Source: Quercus robur
Taxonomy: Eukaryota; Streptophyta; Magnoliopsida; Fagales; Fagaceae
DNA length: 64,000 bases
Reading direction: 5' to 3'
NCBI RefSeq assembly: GCF_932294415.1
Contig: NC_065535.1
Coordinates: forward strand, 23,276,782-23,340,781
Shown piece by piece: positions 23,001-34,448 of the stretch (positions are counted from its first letter, which is position 1; each line of letters opens with the position of its first letter). The notes below the pieces were generated by a model. The model did no database searches. It was given only the letters and a program-made list of their open reading frames with translations, and had not been told where the DNA came from. Made by a program: the position numbers and the translations under genes.

Positions 23001-25719
23001 TTTATGTTGTATATATCTCATAGACTCATATTACTTCTTATTGTATAGACATACACAGAACATTTTACTAATAAGCGATCTAATAAGCGAAAGTTCGAAC
23101 TGTCGGTGGCCCTTTTTGGGGTCTAGTGTATAGGATTCGAATAGTACCTCCTATTCCCTCTATTTACCTAATAATAAAATAATAATAAAATGACCATTGA
23201 ATATGTGTTTTCATCATCTTCTATTTGTTTTAGGAAATGGTTAGAAAATCTACACTATGATGCAGTCTCTGCTGCTGGACCCAGCTAGCCCTCCCTTAGA
23301 CCCTCATGCACTTACTGCATGGGGGAGGTATCACTTGGACTAACATATCTGGTGGTGTGTTTTCATTGGAAGATGTGTATTCCATCGAGTCCCTAGTTCC
23401 TGATTTAAGTTCAACATTTCCTTTTGAGCACCTTCTTGTACTTGTATGCTCCACTTGGCACTTATGCTCGGATCTTGAGCTTAGAATCAACTTGTTTAAC
23501 TCAATTGACTTTTTGATAGATCTGATCAAGTAGCTGTAGTTAGACTCCAAAAAATGAAGCAAAAATAATTTTAGATTGACAAATATTTTTGAACAATTCA
23601 AAGGTAAAAATATTAAGATTAAATTATTACTTTGGTCCTCCAAGTAAAGTTTGATTTGATCATTCAACTATTACTGATGGCGGATGCTAATTTAATCTCT
23701 CAAATTTCAAAATCAAGTTTAAATCATTCCTGTGTCTTCTATCCACTTAAATATAAAATCCATGTTGTTTATGTTAACATTTTGATATATAATATTCTAA
23801 TATATTTTAACATCTTCCCTCGAACTAAAGGTGAAGATGTAACAAAAACTTATGTTAGGAAGGAAAGTTTCAACACCCATCAAATGAATCGAGACTCATT
23901 AAAAATAAAATTAAAAATTAAAATTTAAAAAAATTTAAAAAAATAAAAAAAACCCTAAAAAAGATCATCATTGGAGAGAAAGAAGTGCATGATGCAATGG
24001 TGGCTAGCTCTAGAATTTTTTTTTTTAGGGAGGTCAGTAATGGTGGAGCCAGGAATTTGTGGGTTGGGGAAAGGGAGGTAGGCGAGTAAAAAATAAGATT
24101 ATCAATTTTATTTTATTTTATTTTTTGTATATACAATTTTCGCATTATATTCAATACAACTATATTGTAAAATAGTCTAAAAAAATTATTAATAGTTTAA
24201 AGATTGTTAAGACAACAATCATTGGATGCACAACACAATAAAATTGGGGTTAGGGTGTTCTAATTTTTATTGTAAGGGTCAAAACAATAAAATTTTAAAA
24301 ATTAAATATTATATATACTTTTTTTTGGGAGCCAAGTCAGGGAATTCATTTGAACTCCTAGGCTGGTCATGGGGCCGCCCCCCACATGATGCACATGAAA
24401 AATGTGAAAATAATTTTGACATGAGAGCGTATGTAGACTAATTTATATTATATGTACTGTATAGTAAATACCAATTAAAGTCAAATAATAAGCAAGACAC
24501 ATAATCAAGATCAAATTGGTGTGTGATAACTCTAAAGTGGCATTTGACTATTTTAGTATTCTTGGGAATGTTGAAAAACTCTCATATTTTGTTGCAAATC
24601 ACACAAGGGAATTATTTGCTTGGAGTAGTATTGCATTTCACTCAATGCCTTTTTTGTAGGAATGTGGATACCCTTTAAAAAATGTGGGTATCCACACCCC
24701 TATACCTGAATAGAGTTACATTTTGTATAATTGACAATTTTACTCATTTCCCCTACTCTTTAACCAATAGAAATAAAATAAAAATGTTATTATAAATTGA
24801 CAATTTAAATAATTTTTTTTTGAATTATAAATGTTATTTTAAAAAACGTTATACTACAGTTTTATTAATTTTTTCATGATTTATAGTTTATATTTTGTTT
24901 CTCATAATTTATTTGGAAGAAGATTATTTAAAAAAAAAAAAAAAAAAAAACCTTGATGTTATATTTAGGAATCAAATGGTATTTTAGAAACATAAATAAT
25001 TCTTATAAGATTCTTAAAAATAAATCAAAAATAAGCATATCATATTCTTAGGATTCTTATTAGATTCCAAATCAAACCAAACATATAATAGTTACTTTTC
25101 TAGAGATTCAAATTTTTAGTCATCACATTCCTAAGAATTTGGATGTTAGAGAAAATATGGATTCTCCTATACCAAACACCTACTAAGAGCATGTAGCAGT
25201 TGTGGAGGGTGTCTTCAGATTAGAAAGTGGTGTGTACAACAACATGGAAGCTTAAAATAGGGACTGGAGGGTGTGTTAGGGAATGTGCAATGTGCTTAAT
25301 GGAAAATTTGAGAGAATCTGTATGCATATCTAAGGAGTATAGTTATAGATGAGATTCCCTTGAATCTAGACTTCAGGTGTGGGGTTGGATGTTGACAGCA
25401 GAAGCAACAATATTGAAGATTAATAAGGTTTAAAAATTTTGGTTATGGTACCCATTAACATGGTAAGAAGAAAATTAATTGATGTAAAAACAAAAGGAGC
25501 AAAAACAAGAGAATTAACGTGCTTTCGCTTGACAAATTTTTTCCACATCAAAAGGCTATAAATGACTATTTGTTTGGGAGCAGCTTATTATCTAGATTTT
25601 TGCAGAAAACTATTTACTGAAAATATGCTAAAGTAAAACTATACTTTAAAAAAGTAAGAAAAAATGGGGTTTTAAAAAGAAAAAAACTGGCTTATAAACT
25701 GGCGTCAAACACACACATC
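23001..25719. other. Intergenic, no supported gene
   Basis: A minus-strand frame at 23,296-23,667 (Ser/Arg-rich) has no recognised homology and no supporting signals. At 24,035-24,390, GGAGCCAGGAATTT and later GGAGCCAAGTCAGGG resemble the end type of the 6136-7450 transposon, suggesting a decayed relative. The remainder is AT-rich. Confidence 0.4.
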
Positions 25720-25724
25720 TATAC

Positions 25725-26349
25725 TGATGATGCTGAAAATACCACCAGTAAGCCGCACAGTCCTCGCGCACTACAAACGGCACTTGCACAATAAAAAGAA
25801 AGGACCTAGCAGAGAGTACAGGTGTGGTACCAGCCAAACACCCTCCGAAGGTCAAGTCAGAATTATTCTCACTGCTCTAGAGTGCTAGAGAGAGCCAATT
25901 ATGTGTACCTTGGTTTGTGAGGGAGCATGGTTTTTATAGTAGTAGGGCTTGCCTCCTTTTCCTTGGAGTAGAAGTCTTTTCCTTATAGGAGTCTCCTTGG
26001 ACGTATTTTGCGGGATTCTTTGATTTCTTTCCATATAGGAGTCCTTTAGGTTTCATGAAGCGTGGGGAGCAAGTTATTTACTTATACACGCAAACGTGGT
26101 GATCAAGCATTCAATAGATTGACACCGTCAGTCTATGTTGTTCTGTCAGATTCAGCACCATCAGTTTCAGGATGTCCAGTTTTATGGTATTTTACATGGA
26201 GTTCCTTCACACCATATTGCCTTCAGCTCTTTAGAAATGCTGACGGCAAAGTGGAGTTCCTTCACACCAAATCGCCGTCAACTCTTTAGATATGCTGACG
26301 GCAAAACGTGTCCCGTCACCCTTGTCCTTCACTTATTTTATCCTCATCA
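25725..26349 (-). repeat. 3' LTR of the Tat element (left copy)
   Basis: 625 bp, TGATGATG...CATCA. Aligns end to end with 35,597-36,180. It is longer because of an extra partial copy of a GTTCCTTCACACCA / GCTGACGGCAAA segment near 26,200-26,310 and a small insertion near 26,019-26,025. The minus-strand TATA (CTATAAAAAC) lies at 25,930-25,939. Confidence 0.95.
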
Positions 26350-26365
26350 CTTGCCCCCTACTCCG
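26350..26365 (-). other. Polypurine tract of the Tat element
   Basis: On the minus strand CGGAGTAGGGGGCAAG abuts the 3' LTR, the expected position for plus-strand priming. Confidence 0.65.
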
Positions 26366-26519
26366 TCAGTCTTTATACTGACGGGTCATGGAGTTTATTT
26401 TTCAAAGAGGCAGGGATTTGTATGGATCTGTGTATTTAATGCTTTGGACAGGTGGCTCGTTTCTATTGGCTCTGCTTCTAACGAGGTGTCACTTCGTCTT
26501 CCGCGCCCTTTTTCTCATA

Positions 26520-26527
26520 TATAAATA
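26520..26527 (+). promoter_or_regulatory. TATA box of the convergent extra ORF
   Basis: TATAAATA inside the element, on the plus strand, opposite to gag-pol. It is followed by a CT-rich leader and a leader intron (GTAAGT donor at 26,656, TAG acceptor at 26,751-26,753). Same octamer and spacing type as at 561-568. Confidence 0.55.
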
Positions 26528-26761
26528 GCATCTCTCCCTCATTTTCCACTATTTCAACCCTTGGAGAGAGAGTTCGTCGCCCACTTTTCGCCATCTTTAC
26601 TCCCGTCAGCTTATCCGTCGCTGTCTTTAGAGCCATCCAGAAGGCCACCATATTGGTAAGTTTTCATCTCCTCTCTTCTTTCTTCTTTTTTATTTTTTGC
26701 CTCATTAGTGAGGACGTCAGTCTAGGTACTTAGATTGAATCCGTCACTTGTAGGTAGTCAG

Positions 26762-28942
26762 ATGTCAAGTGACGCGTCATGTGAGGAGTCGTCAATCCGC
26801 GAAGGAGCGGGCTACGACGAGGCTTTTGGTTCTGGAAATGAGTCAGAGGACTCTTCAATTCCGTCAGAGAGAGAGACGTCGGCCCAATCTCCTGACGGCG
26901 ATGAGAGTTTCGCTGAGGGAGATGAGGATGAGGAAAGAGGGGATGGAAACGACGAGGATGAGATGGATGTTGACGGAGACGATAGTGACGGGGATGAGGG
27001 ATCTAGTGAAGGAACTATGGAGGGTCCCGGAGATAACCGTCCCTTCATTCTCCCTGAGGATTGGGCCGTTAACAAATTTTTGCCTAGGATGAGCGGTAAG
27101 GTTTTTAGGGAGTTGCGTATTCGTTACCAAATCTCAGACCACATCCCAATCCGTCTCCCTGGCGAGAATGAGAGGTGTTACTCTGGGAGGACTGCTGACG
27201 TTGGCATGTATGATGCCATGTTTGCTGCGGGCTTGAGGTTGCCTTTGACGGCTATACACTGTCAGCTTGCTGACTCCCTGGGCATATCTGTCACCCAAAT
27301 TGCCCCAAACGCCTAGAGGACCTTCATAGGAGCTGAAATCCTGTGGGGTAGTTTTAGTGGAGGACACCGTCAGCTTACGTTAGGCGAATTTTTTTATTGT
27401 TATAGGCCTCATCATATTGCCTCGTCTAAGGGGACATATCACTTCAATGCTAGGGAAAAAGAGTTACGGCTTGTGTCAGACATGCCAGATTCCAATAGGA
27501 ACTGGAAGAGTAGGTATTTTTTCGTTAAGGGGACGGATTGGGTTTGCCTTCAGGAGGAGTGGGCGACAATGCCCCACGGCTATTTTGACAACACCTGGGC
27601 CTTTGTCAAGGACTCAGGTTGATCCCGTCAACTATGTTCCTTCTGTTTTTTTTTTTTTTTTTGAAGTAACGCTACTAACACTTGCTTTTGTTTCTTTCAG
27701 CCTATATCCATCCGCACATAACTGACGAGCAAGAGGAGTTCATCCAACGGATTCTGGAAATCCCTTTGGAAGACCGTAAGTGCAGGGATTTGATCACCCT
27801 TGACACCCTTCACTTATACTGTGGGGGTCCAGAACTGTCAGCGGCAGTTCGAAGGTTGGAAGAGTTTGCACGTTGACGTGAGTGGACTTTTATTTTCCCC
27901 GTAAGTTTCATTCCTCCGTCCCTTGCCCTAACAGTCTTTTTGTGTTGTAGAGATGGAATCTGCGAAGTAAAGGATAAGGGCTGCCGCAGCTCGTCAGAAG
28001 GAGGAGAGGAAGGCTAAGGAGGCAAGGAGGGAGGCCTCGTCAACCCCCAAGGCCGTCGCTAAGGTGGCGAAGAGGAAGCCCGACGGGATTGACAACCGTC
28101 CCTCAAAAAAGGCTGCCATTTCTCCTGGAGACGAACCACTGAAGGACAAATCCCCTCCGAAGCCTAGCCAAGGCGCGGGCAAGGGGGTGATGACTTCTAT
28201 TGGTCCCGTCAGCGAGGGTTCCTGCCGCCTCCTGACTCATAAGGAATATGCCATCGAGGAGGTTGAATCTTTGAAAAACCGACGGACATAGAGCCTTGTG
28301 ACCAGGTGGGGACGGAGGATTTAGGGGCGTCTGCCCTCTTCGATCTCACCAGGGTATGTTTATTACATTTTTGGTTGAACAAGTTTTATTTTGTTTTGGT
28401 ATACTTTTTGACTGACGGATATGTTCTTTTAGGCCTTGGTGCGCGTCAAGGCCCTTCGCGACCGTTGTGTGGCGAAGGAGGGGGTCGTCACCCAAGTTCA
28501 TAAACATAACACGAACCTGTTGAATCAGCAAACTCAGTACAAGGAAGCCGTCCGTATCCTCAACCAGGAGCTGCAGGAAGTTAAGGAGAAGCTGACGAAG
28601 GTCAGCTGTCAGAATGACAAGCTCCAGGGAGAGGTGACGGCTCTAGGGGAAAAGTTACAGACGGCGGGGGCTGACGCGATTAGAGACTTTACAGTGTCGC
28701 AGTCTTTTATTGACCCATGTGCCAAATATTATGGCACTGGGTTCGATGATTGCCTTCGGCAGGTCGCGTCGGCCTTCCCGGAGTTGGACTTGTCTGGGAT
28801 TACCATGGATGATGGAGATGATGACTCTCCTCAGCCTAACCCTACTCCGGAGCATGACGGTAGTGTAGTCCTAGCTCAGCCTGCTGCTAACCCTGCTGCT
28901 TCTGATTCTCCAGCCGTGATTGTGGATATTGAAGACCATTAA
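26762..28942 (+). pseudogene. Convergent multi-exon extra ORF of the Tat element, copy 2
   Basis: Proposed coding exons: 26,762-27,617, 27,701-27,877, 27,951-28,353 and 28,433-28,942, all with GT-AG borders. The frame joins are consistent at DS-A-YIHP (phase 1) and LTR-ALVR (phase 0). Order of parts: an acidic Asp/Glu/Ser N-terminus (about 90 residues), a globular GLRLPL domain shared with the ORF at 749-1708, a Lys/Arg-rich linker (KRKPDG, PSKKAA), a coiled coil (NQELQEVKEKLTK onward) and an acidic Pro-rich tail. Lesions: TAG at 27,314-27,316 in place of the conserved Trp of the NGWR motif, TGA near 27,874, TAA at 27,968-27,970, and a frame change near 28,280. The basic and acidic patches plus coiled coil suggest a nuclear, nucleic-acid-associated or gag-like role, but that is speculation. 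The start is the first ATG after the leader intron. Confidence 0.7.
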
Positions 28943-29469
28943 GCTGACGGCAACTCTGCTGACGTTCCTGCTGCTTAGTTTTTATGTTGCATTTTAGCTA
29001 TGTACAAAATAGTTGCATTTTAAACATTTGGAAAACAGTTGTAGTTTTAAACAATGTTTAAGTGCCCTTTTGGTTTTCTTCGGGCTTTTGTTTATGTACA
29101 GTTGTGTATGCGTTTAGTTCCGTAGCTTTTATATCTCTTTATTGATGATGACCCTAGACGAAATTTTGGTAAAAATTCTCGTCTGTTTGGAACCTGTCAG
29201 TTCTTTGAACTGTTGGAAGACTCCGTCGGCATTACATCGTGCCCAGTCTTCTTACCTTATTTGTTTTACGGGTTTCCTGTTGGATTTTCAGCCTTGTTTT
29301 TTCCAAGCCCCGTCAGCTTGGTGACCGTCCAGTTTTCTGTTTTGTCTGCTGGAGCCCGTCGATTTACAGCTTTTGTTGGTTGGTCGCACCATTTAATGGT
29401 CGTCAATCTCTTAAGACCGTCAGCTTTTTTAGTTTTGGCCTTGATGACTGTCATCATTGTAGGTCTTTT
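28943..29469. other. Spacer between extra ORF and minisatellite
   Basis: Untranslated region of the Tat element rich in CCGTCAG/CTGACGG motifs. The apparent short frames have no homology. Confidence 0.5.
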
Positions 29470-30020
29470 GGTTTGAGGGCCTTGTCCATATGATGATAGC
29501 TTCATCTATGGGACCGTCAGGTTTCTAGCCTAAGCTTTCGCTGACCTTGTAATCTTAGTAGGTCCGTTGGTTTTAGGACCCCGTCCACATGATGATAGCT
29601 TCATCTATGGGACCGTCGGGTTTCTGGCCTAAGCTTTCGCTGACCTTGTTATCTTAGTGGGTCCGTTGGTTTTAGGACCCCGTCCACATGATGATAGCTT
29701 CGTCTATGGGACCGTCAGCCTTTTGGCCTTAGCTTTGCTGACCTTCTTTATGGGCCCGTTGGTTTCAGGACCCCGTCCTCATGATGATAGCTTCATCTAT
29801 GGGACCGTCAGCTTTCCTGGCCTTAGCTTTTGCTGACCTTGTCATCTTAGTGGGTCCGTTGGTTTTAGGACCCCATCCACATGATGACAGCTTCATCTAT
29901 CGGACCGTCAGCTTTTTGGCCTTAGCTTTTGCTGACCTTGTCATCTTAGTGGGTCCGTTGGTTTTAGGACCCCGTCCACATGATGATAGCTTCATCTATG
30001 GGACCGTCAGCTTTTTAGTC
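29470..30020. repeat. Minisatellite of about 99 bp in the Tat 3' untranslated region
   Basis: TGATGATAGCTTCATCTATG recurs at about 29,491, 29,590, 29,689, 29,782, 29,882 (one variant base) and 29,981, giving spacings of 99, 99, 93, 100 and 99 bases. Each unit contains GGACCGTC, GCTGACCTTGT and GGTCCGTTGG (with variants). It lies between integrase and the extra ORF. Tandem arrays in this position are known from other Tat-lineage elements. Confidence 0.9.
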
Positions 30021-30301
30021 CGTGTGTTATGGACTTGGTCGTTTGATTTGTTCACTTTTGCGAACTTAGTTGCCCATTCTGTGGATTCTAAGCCGTAGGT
30101 TTCTAAAATAGATACATTAGCAATTTTGAATAAACTCCTTTTATTGCCATGCATTTGTAAATAAAAGTATTTAAAACCAAATCCTGCCCTTTGGGCTTAA
30201 AAAAAAGTATTGTTGCAAAAAACTAAAGTAAATGATAAATCTAAGAAGTAAAACTAAAATTTGCTGGAATAAAAAAGAGGTTGGTCTTCATGCTGCCGCT
30301 C

Positions 30302-30836
30302 CTACTGGTAATACTTTCGTAGGTGCTCAGTGTTCCATGGGTGTGGTAGTTTCTGTCCTTCCAACATCTCTAGGTGGTAAGTGTTTTTCCTCTGCCATGA
30401 CGTAACTCGGTAAGGTCCTTCCCAATTGGGGCCGAGTTTCCCTTGGGTAGGGTCCCTAGCGGCACCCATGACCTTTCTAAGAACAAGGTCTCCAACTTGG
30501 AAGTCTCTATGTCGGACCCGAGAGTTGTAGTGTTTGGCCATGCGGTCCTGGTACCTAGCGAGCCTTTGTTCTGTTGCTGCTCTGATCTCGTCCACTAGGT
30601 CGAGCTGTAATCGCATAGCCTCGTCGTTTTTGTTCTCATCATGGTTGTGCATCCTGTAGCTTATGAGTCCAACTTCGGCTGGGATGACTGCTTTCGCCTC
30701 CGTACGTCAGTCGGAACAGTGTCTCTCCTGTGGGTGTTCTTGCCGTCGTCTTGTATGCCCATAGTATACTTGGCAATTCTTCGGGCCATATACCCTTTGC
30801 CCCCTCGAGCTGAGTCTTGATAATCTTGAGCAAGAA
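30302..30836 (-). pseudogene. Tat integrase C-terminal part
   Basis: Continues the pol frame after a TGA at 30,839-30,837. The first part reads LLKIIKTQLEGAKGIWPEEL. After a one-base insertion near 30,697 (GGCGAAAGC in place of GGCGAAGC) the frame shifts. The second part (30,652-30,302) carries DRMAKHYN, the basic DNA-binding module FQVGDLVLRKV, KLGPNWEGPY and the end HLRKYY. It would bind DNA in the integrase but is not translated in frame with the core. Confidence 0.85.
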
Positions 30837-33404
30837 TCAGTTCGTGACCTGGCCATTAGCTTGAGAGTGGGCGGGGGAGGAGTAGTGGTTCTTTATTCCT
30901 AACTGTGAGCAAAAATCCCAGAAGGGGTCGTTGTCGAATTGCCTCCCGTTGTCCGAGACAAAGACTCTAGGAATGCCAAACCTACATATGATGCATCTCC
31001 AGACAAAGCTTCGCACGTTCTTCTCTGTAATTGTGGCCAAAGCTTCAGCTTCCACCCATTTCGTGAAATAGTCAATGCCCACTACCAGGAATTTCAGCTG
31101 TCGTGCGGCTGTAGGGAATGGTCTCATAATATCTAATCCCCATTGTGCGAACGGCCATGGGGCCGTCATCGGGGTCAGCTCTTCAATTGGTTGTCTAATA
31201 ATATTGCTGAACGTTTGGCATTTGTCGCAGGCCCTGACATAGGCTTTGGCGTCCTTCTGCATGGTGGGCCAATAATACCCTGTTCGCACAAGCTTGTGTA
31301 CCAACAATCTGGACCCTGAGTGGTTTCCGCAGATTCCTTCATGTACCTCTCTCATGACGTAATCTACCTCTTCCGTACCCAAGCATCTCAAATATGGTCG
31401 GGAGAAACCTCTTTTGTACAGGACGTCTTTTATCAGGACGAACCTCGCCGCCCGGACCTTAAGCTTCCTTGCGGCCTCCTTCTCATTTGGTAAGACCCCG
31501 TCTTTCAAATATGAAGCTATCGGCGTGGTCCAGCTGTTTTCGGAGCATATTTCCTGCACGTTGCTGGGATCTATTAGCGGAGAAAGCTGAACGAAAGAAA
31601 GTACATTACCCGGGATGACCATTTGTTCTGTTGAAGCGGCCTTTGCGAGGCGGTCGGCTCGCTCGTTTTCTCCTCTAGGAATTTGGACAACTTTAGCTTC
31701 CAGGTCATCTGCTCTCGCCCTGACTTCATCAAGGTATTTCTTCATCCTTTCACCCTTGCACTTGTAGTCTCCATTTATTTGGTTAGTGATGACCTGAGAG
31801 TCGCAGTAGATGACGACCCTTACGACTCCTGCTGCTTTGGTGAGGTCGAGCCCTGCTATCAGCGCTTCATACTCCGATTCATTGTTGGTAGCAGGGAAGT
31901 CGAGAAGGACCATACATTCAATGATGTCTCCTTCGGGCGATAGTAGCACAATGCCAGCCCCTCCGGCCTGTTTGTTGGACGACCCGTCCGTATATATGCT
32001 CCAGTGAGGGGACTCTTCTGCCCCCTTGACTTCGTTATGGGTGAATTCGGTTATGAAGTCTGCGATGACCTGTCCCTTGATGGCGGTTCGCAGGCGGTAC
32101 TGAATATCAAACTCGCTCAGTTCTATAGCCCACAACGCTAATCGACCCGCAGCCTCGGGATTGCTCATTGCCCGTCGTAACGGCTTGTCGGTCAGAACGT
32201 TCACCGTATGGGCTTGAAAGTACGGTTTGAGCTTGCGGGCTGCCGTAACTAACACAAAGGCGAGTTTTTCCATGGGCGGATACATTTCTTCAGCACCGCG
32301 AAGCGCTCGGCTTGCGTAGTACACGAGCCTTTGTACTTTTTCCTCTTCTCTAACTAAGGTAGCACTTACAGCTGCAGGGGAGACGGCTAGATAGAGAAAA
32401 AGCTCCTCTCCTGGCTGTGACGGGCTCAGTAGCGGTGGGGAGGAGAGGTAAGCCTTCAATTCTTCGAATGCTTGTTGGCATTCGACCGTCCACTCGAAGG
32501 ATTTCTTTAGCGTTCGGAAGAAGGGTAAACACTTTTCTGTTGCCCTTGATACGAACCTATTCAACGCCGCTACTTTTCCGTGAAGGCTTTGCACCTCCTT
32601 CACATTCCTTGGTGGTGTCATTTCCATGATCGCCCGGATCTTGTCCGGGTTGGCCTCGATGCCCCTTTGGGACACCATGAATCCTAAAAACTTTCCTGTC
32701 ATAACTCTAAAGGCACATTTTCCTGGATTGAGCTTCATGTTGAAGGAGCAAAGTGTGTCGAACGTTTCTTTGAGATCTGCCAGATGATTTTCCTCCCTCC
32801 GACTCTTTACTAGCATGTCGTCCACGTAAACCTGGACAGTCCTCCCAATTTGTCGTGCGAACATTTTGTTCATTAGTCTTTGGTATGTTCCTCCTGCGTT
32901 TTTCAGGCCGAAGGGCATCACTTTGTAACAGAAGAGGCCTTGACTAGTGACAAACGACATCTTTTCCTGATCAGTTTCGTACATTCTAATTTGGTTGTAC
33001 CCTGAGAAAGCGTCCATGAAGCTCAGCAACTGGTGTCGGGCCGTCGAGTCTACAAGTACATCGACTCTAGGGAGAGGGTAGCTATCTTTGGGGCAGGCCT
33101 TGTTAAGATCGGTGAAGTCCACACACATCCGCCATTTCCCGCTCGCTTTTTTGACCATTACCACATTTGCTAGCCAGTCGGGATAGTACACTTCCCTGAT
33201 GAAGTTTGCTTCCTGTAGCTTTCGGACTTCTTTTGCTATGACTCGATCTCGCTCGGGAGCGAACACTCTCTTCTTTTGTCGAATAGGTGGAAAGGTGGGC
33301 GATACGTTCAATCGGTGCACCATGACTGAAGGATCTATCCCCGGCATATCTTCATGACCCCAGGCGAATACATCTCGATTGCCTCTGAGGAAGGTAATGA
33401 GTTC
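30837..33404 (-). pseudogene. Tat pol: reverse transcriptase, two RNase H domains, integrase core
   Basis: A long open frame reads downward from 33,347 (836 residues), preceded in frame by 19 codons after a TAG. Reverse transcriptase: WRMCVDFTDLNKACPKDSYP, MPFGLKNAGGTYQRLMN, active site YVDD at residues 174-177. Then the usual Ty3 RNase H, and a second RNase H beginning WSIYTDGSSN with NNESEYEALI and YCDSQV, the archaeal-type domain of the Tat lineage. The integrase has the zinc-binding H/C region (HEGICGNHSG, CDKCQTF), the core Asp in GLDIM and the Asp in SDNG. The third acidic residue is missing: the motif reads QANGQVTN where family members have a Glu before VTN. This integrase could not be active. 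Confidence 0.9.
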
Positions 33405-34448
33405 CTAACGGATAGCGGGGTGTGCGAGTGTTCCAATTTTGGTCGTTCGACCAGGATCGGAACTGTCAAGGGGTATCTCTTCTAACCTTTCTACTGGCTC
33501 TGTTGTTGTCCGGTGTTCTTCTATGCTTAAAGCTTGAACTAATTCTTCCATTTCCATCATGGCCACGTAGCATTCGCGTGCGGCCATCTGACTTCTGCGT
33601 AGCTCTCCTACTCCGTAGTCGGTTGGGAACTTAATCATCAGGTGGTAGGTGGAAGTTACCGCCTTCCACGAATTGAGCGTGGGTCGTCCGATGATAGCGT
33701 CGTAGGCAGACGAGCAATCGACCACCAAGAATGTCACGTCCTTGATTATCTGCTGAGGGTAATCACCTACCATTACGGACAATGTGACCGCACCCAGGGG
33801 GAATACTCGGCTCCCTCCGAAGCCAACGAGCGGGGCATTTGTCGGAACCAACTGCTCCCTGTCGATCCTCATCTGCTGGAATGCTGGGTAGTATAAAATA
33901 TCTGCTGAACTGCAATTGTCGACCAGCAGTTGGTGCATGTTGTATTCTTCTACCTGCAAGCTGACGACTATCGCATCATCATGTGAATGGTGAAGGCGTC
34001 GTGCGTCTTCTTCTGAGAACCCAATTATGGGGCCTTCTCTTCGTGCTATCTTCGGCACGACTCCCGTCAACTGAACATTTTGTACCATCCGAAGGTAGGT
34101 CTTGCAGGCCTTCTTGGATGACCTGGCGACAGTTGTTCCTCCTATGATCATCCTTATGTCCCCTATCGGGGGCCTCGATCGCTCGTTATCTCGTTGAGGG
34201 CGTTGGTCTTGTGCAGGAGGATCCACCTTCTCCTTGCTAACGAATCTCTGCAGTTTTTCTTGTCTGATAAGAGCCTCAATCTGCTGCTTGAAGTCATAGC
34301 AATCAGCCGTATCGAGACCATGGTTGCGGTGGAAAGGGCAATACTTATCCCTGGAACGTTTGTTGGGGTCACTCTTTAGCTTTCCCGGGAATGTCAGCGC
34401 CTCCTCGTCCTTGATCTGCATAAGGACTTGGTCTATCGGGGCTGTCAA
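33405..34448 (-). pseudogene. Tat gag C-terminus and aspartic protease
   Basis: An open 347-residue frame starts with the end of gag (YCPFHRNHGLDTADCYDFK, a Cys/His cluster) and continues into a retropepsin domain. The active-site region reads LLVDNCSSADILY (Asp 177). Tat proteases usually have DNGSSAD, so the Gly has become Cys. The flap and second half contain GGSRVFPLGAV and AIIGRPTLNSW. The frame ends at TAG (33,407-33,405) and resumes in frame as pol, so protease and reverse transcriptase once formed one polyprotein. Confidence 0.85.

Noticed and set aside
23296-23667. 123-residue minus-strand frame
   Set aside because: No family recognised, no splice or promoter support; kept only as a note on the intergenic region.
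26769-27130. Arg/Met-rich and Ser-rich frames overlapping the extra ORF
   Set aside because: Shadow frames of the acidic Asp/Glu-rich coding region.
29266-30098. Frames in the minisatellite region, both strands
   Set aside because: Repetitive translation of the 99-bp tandem units.
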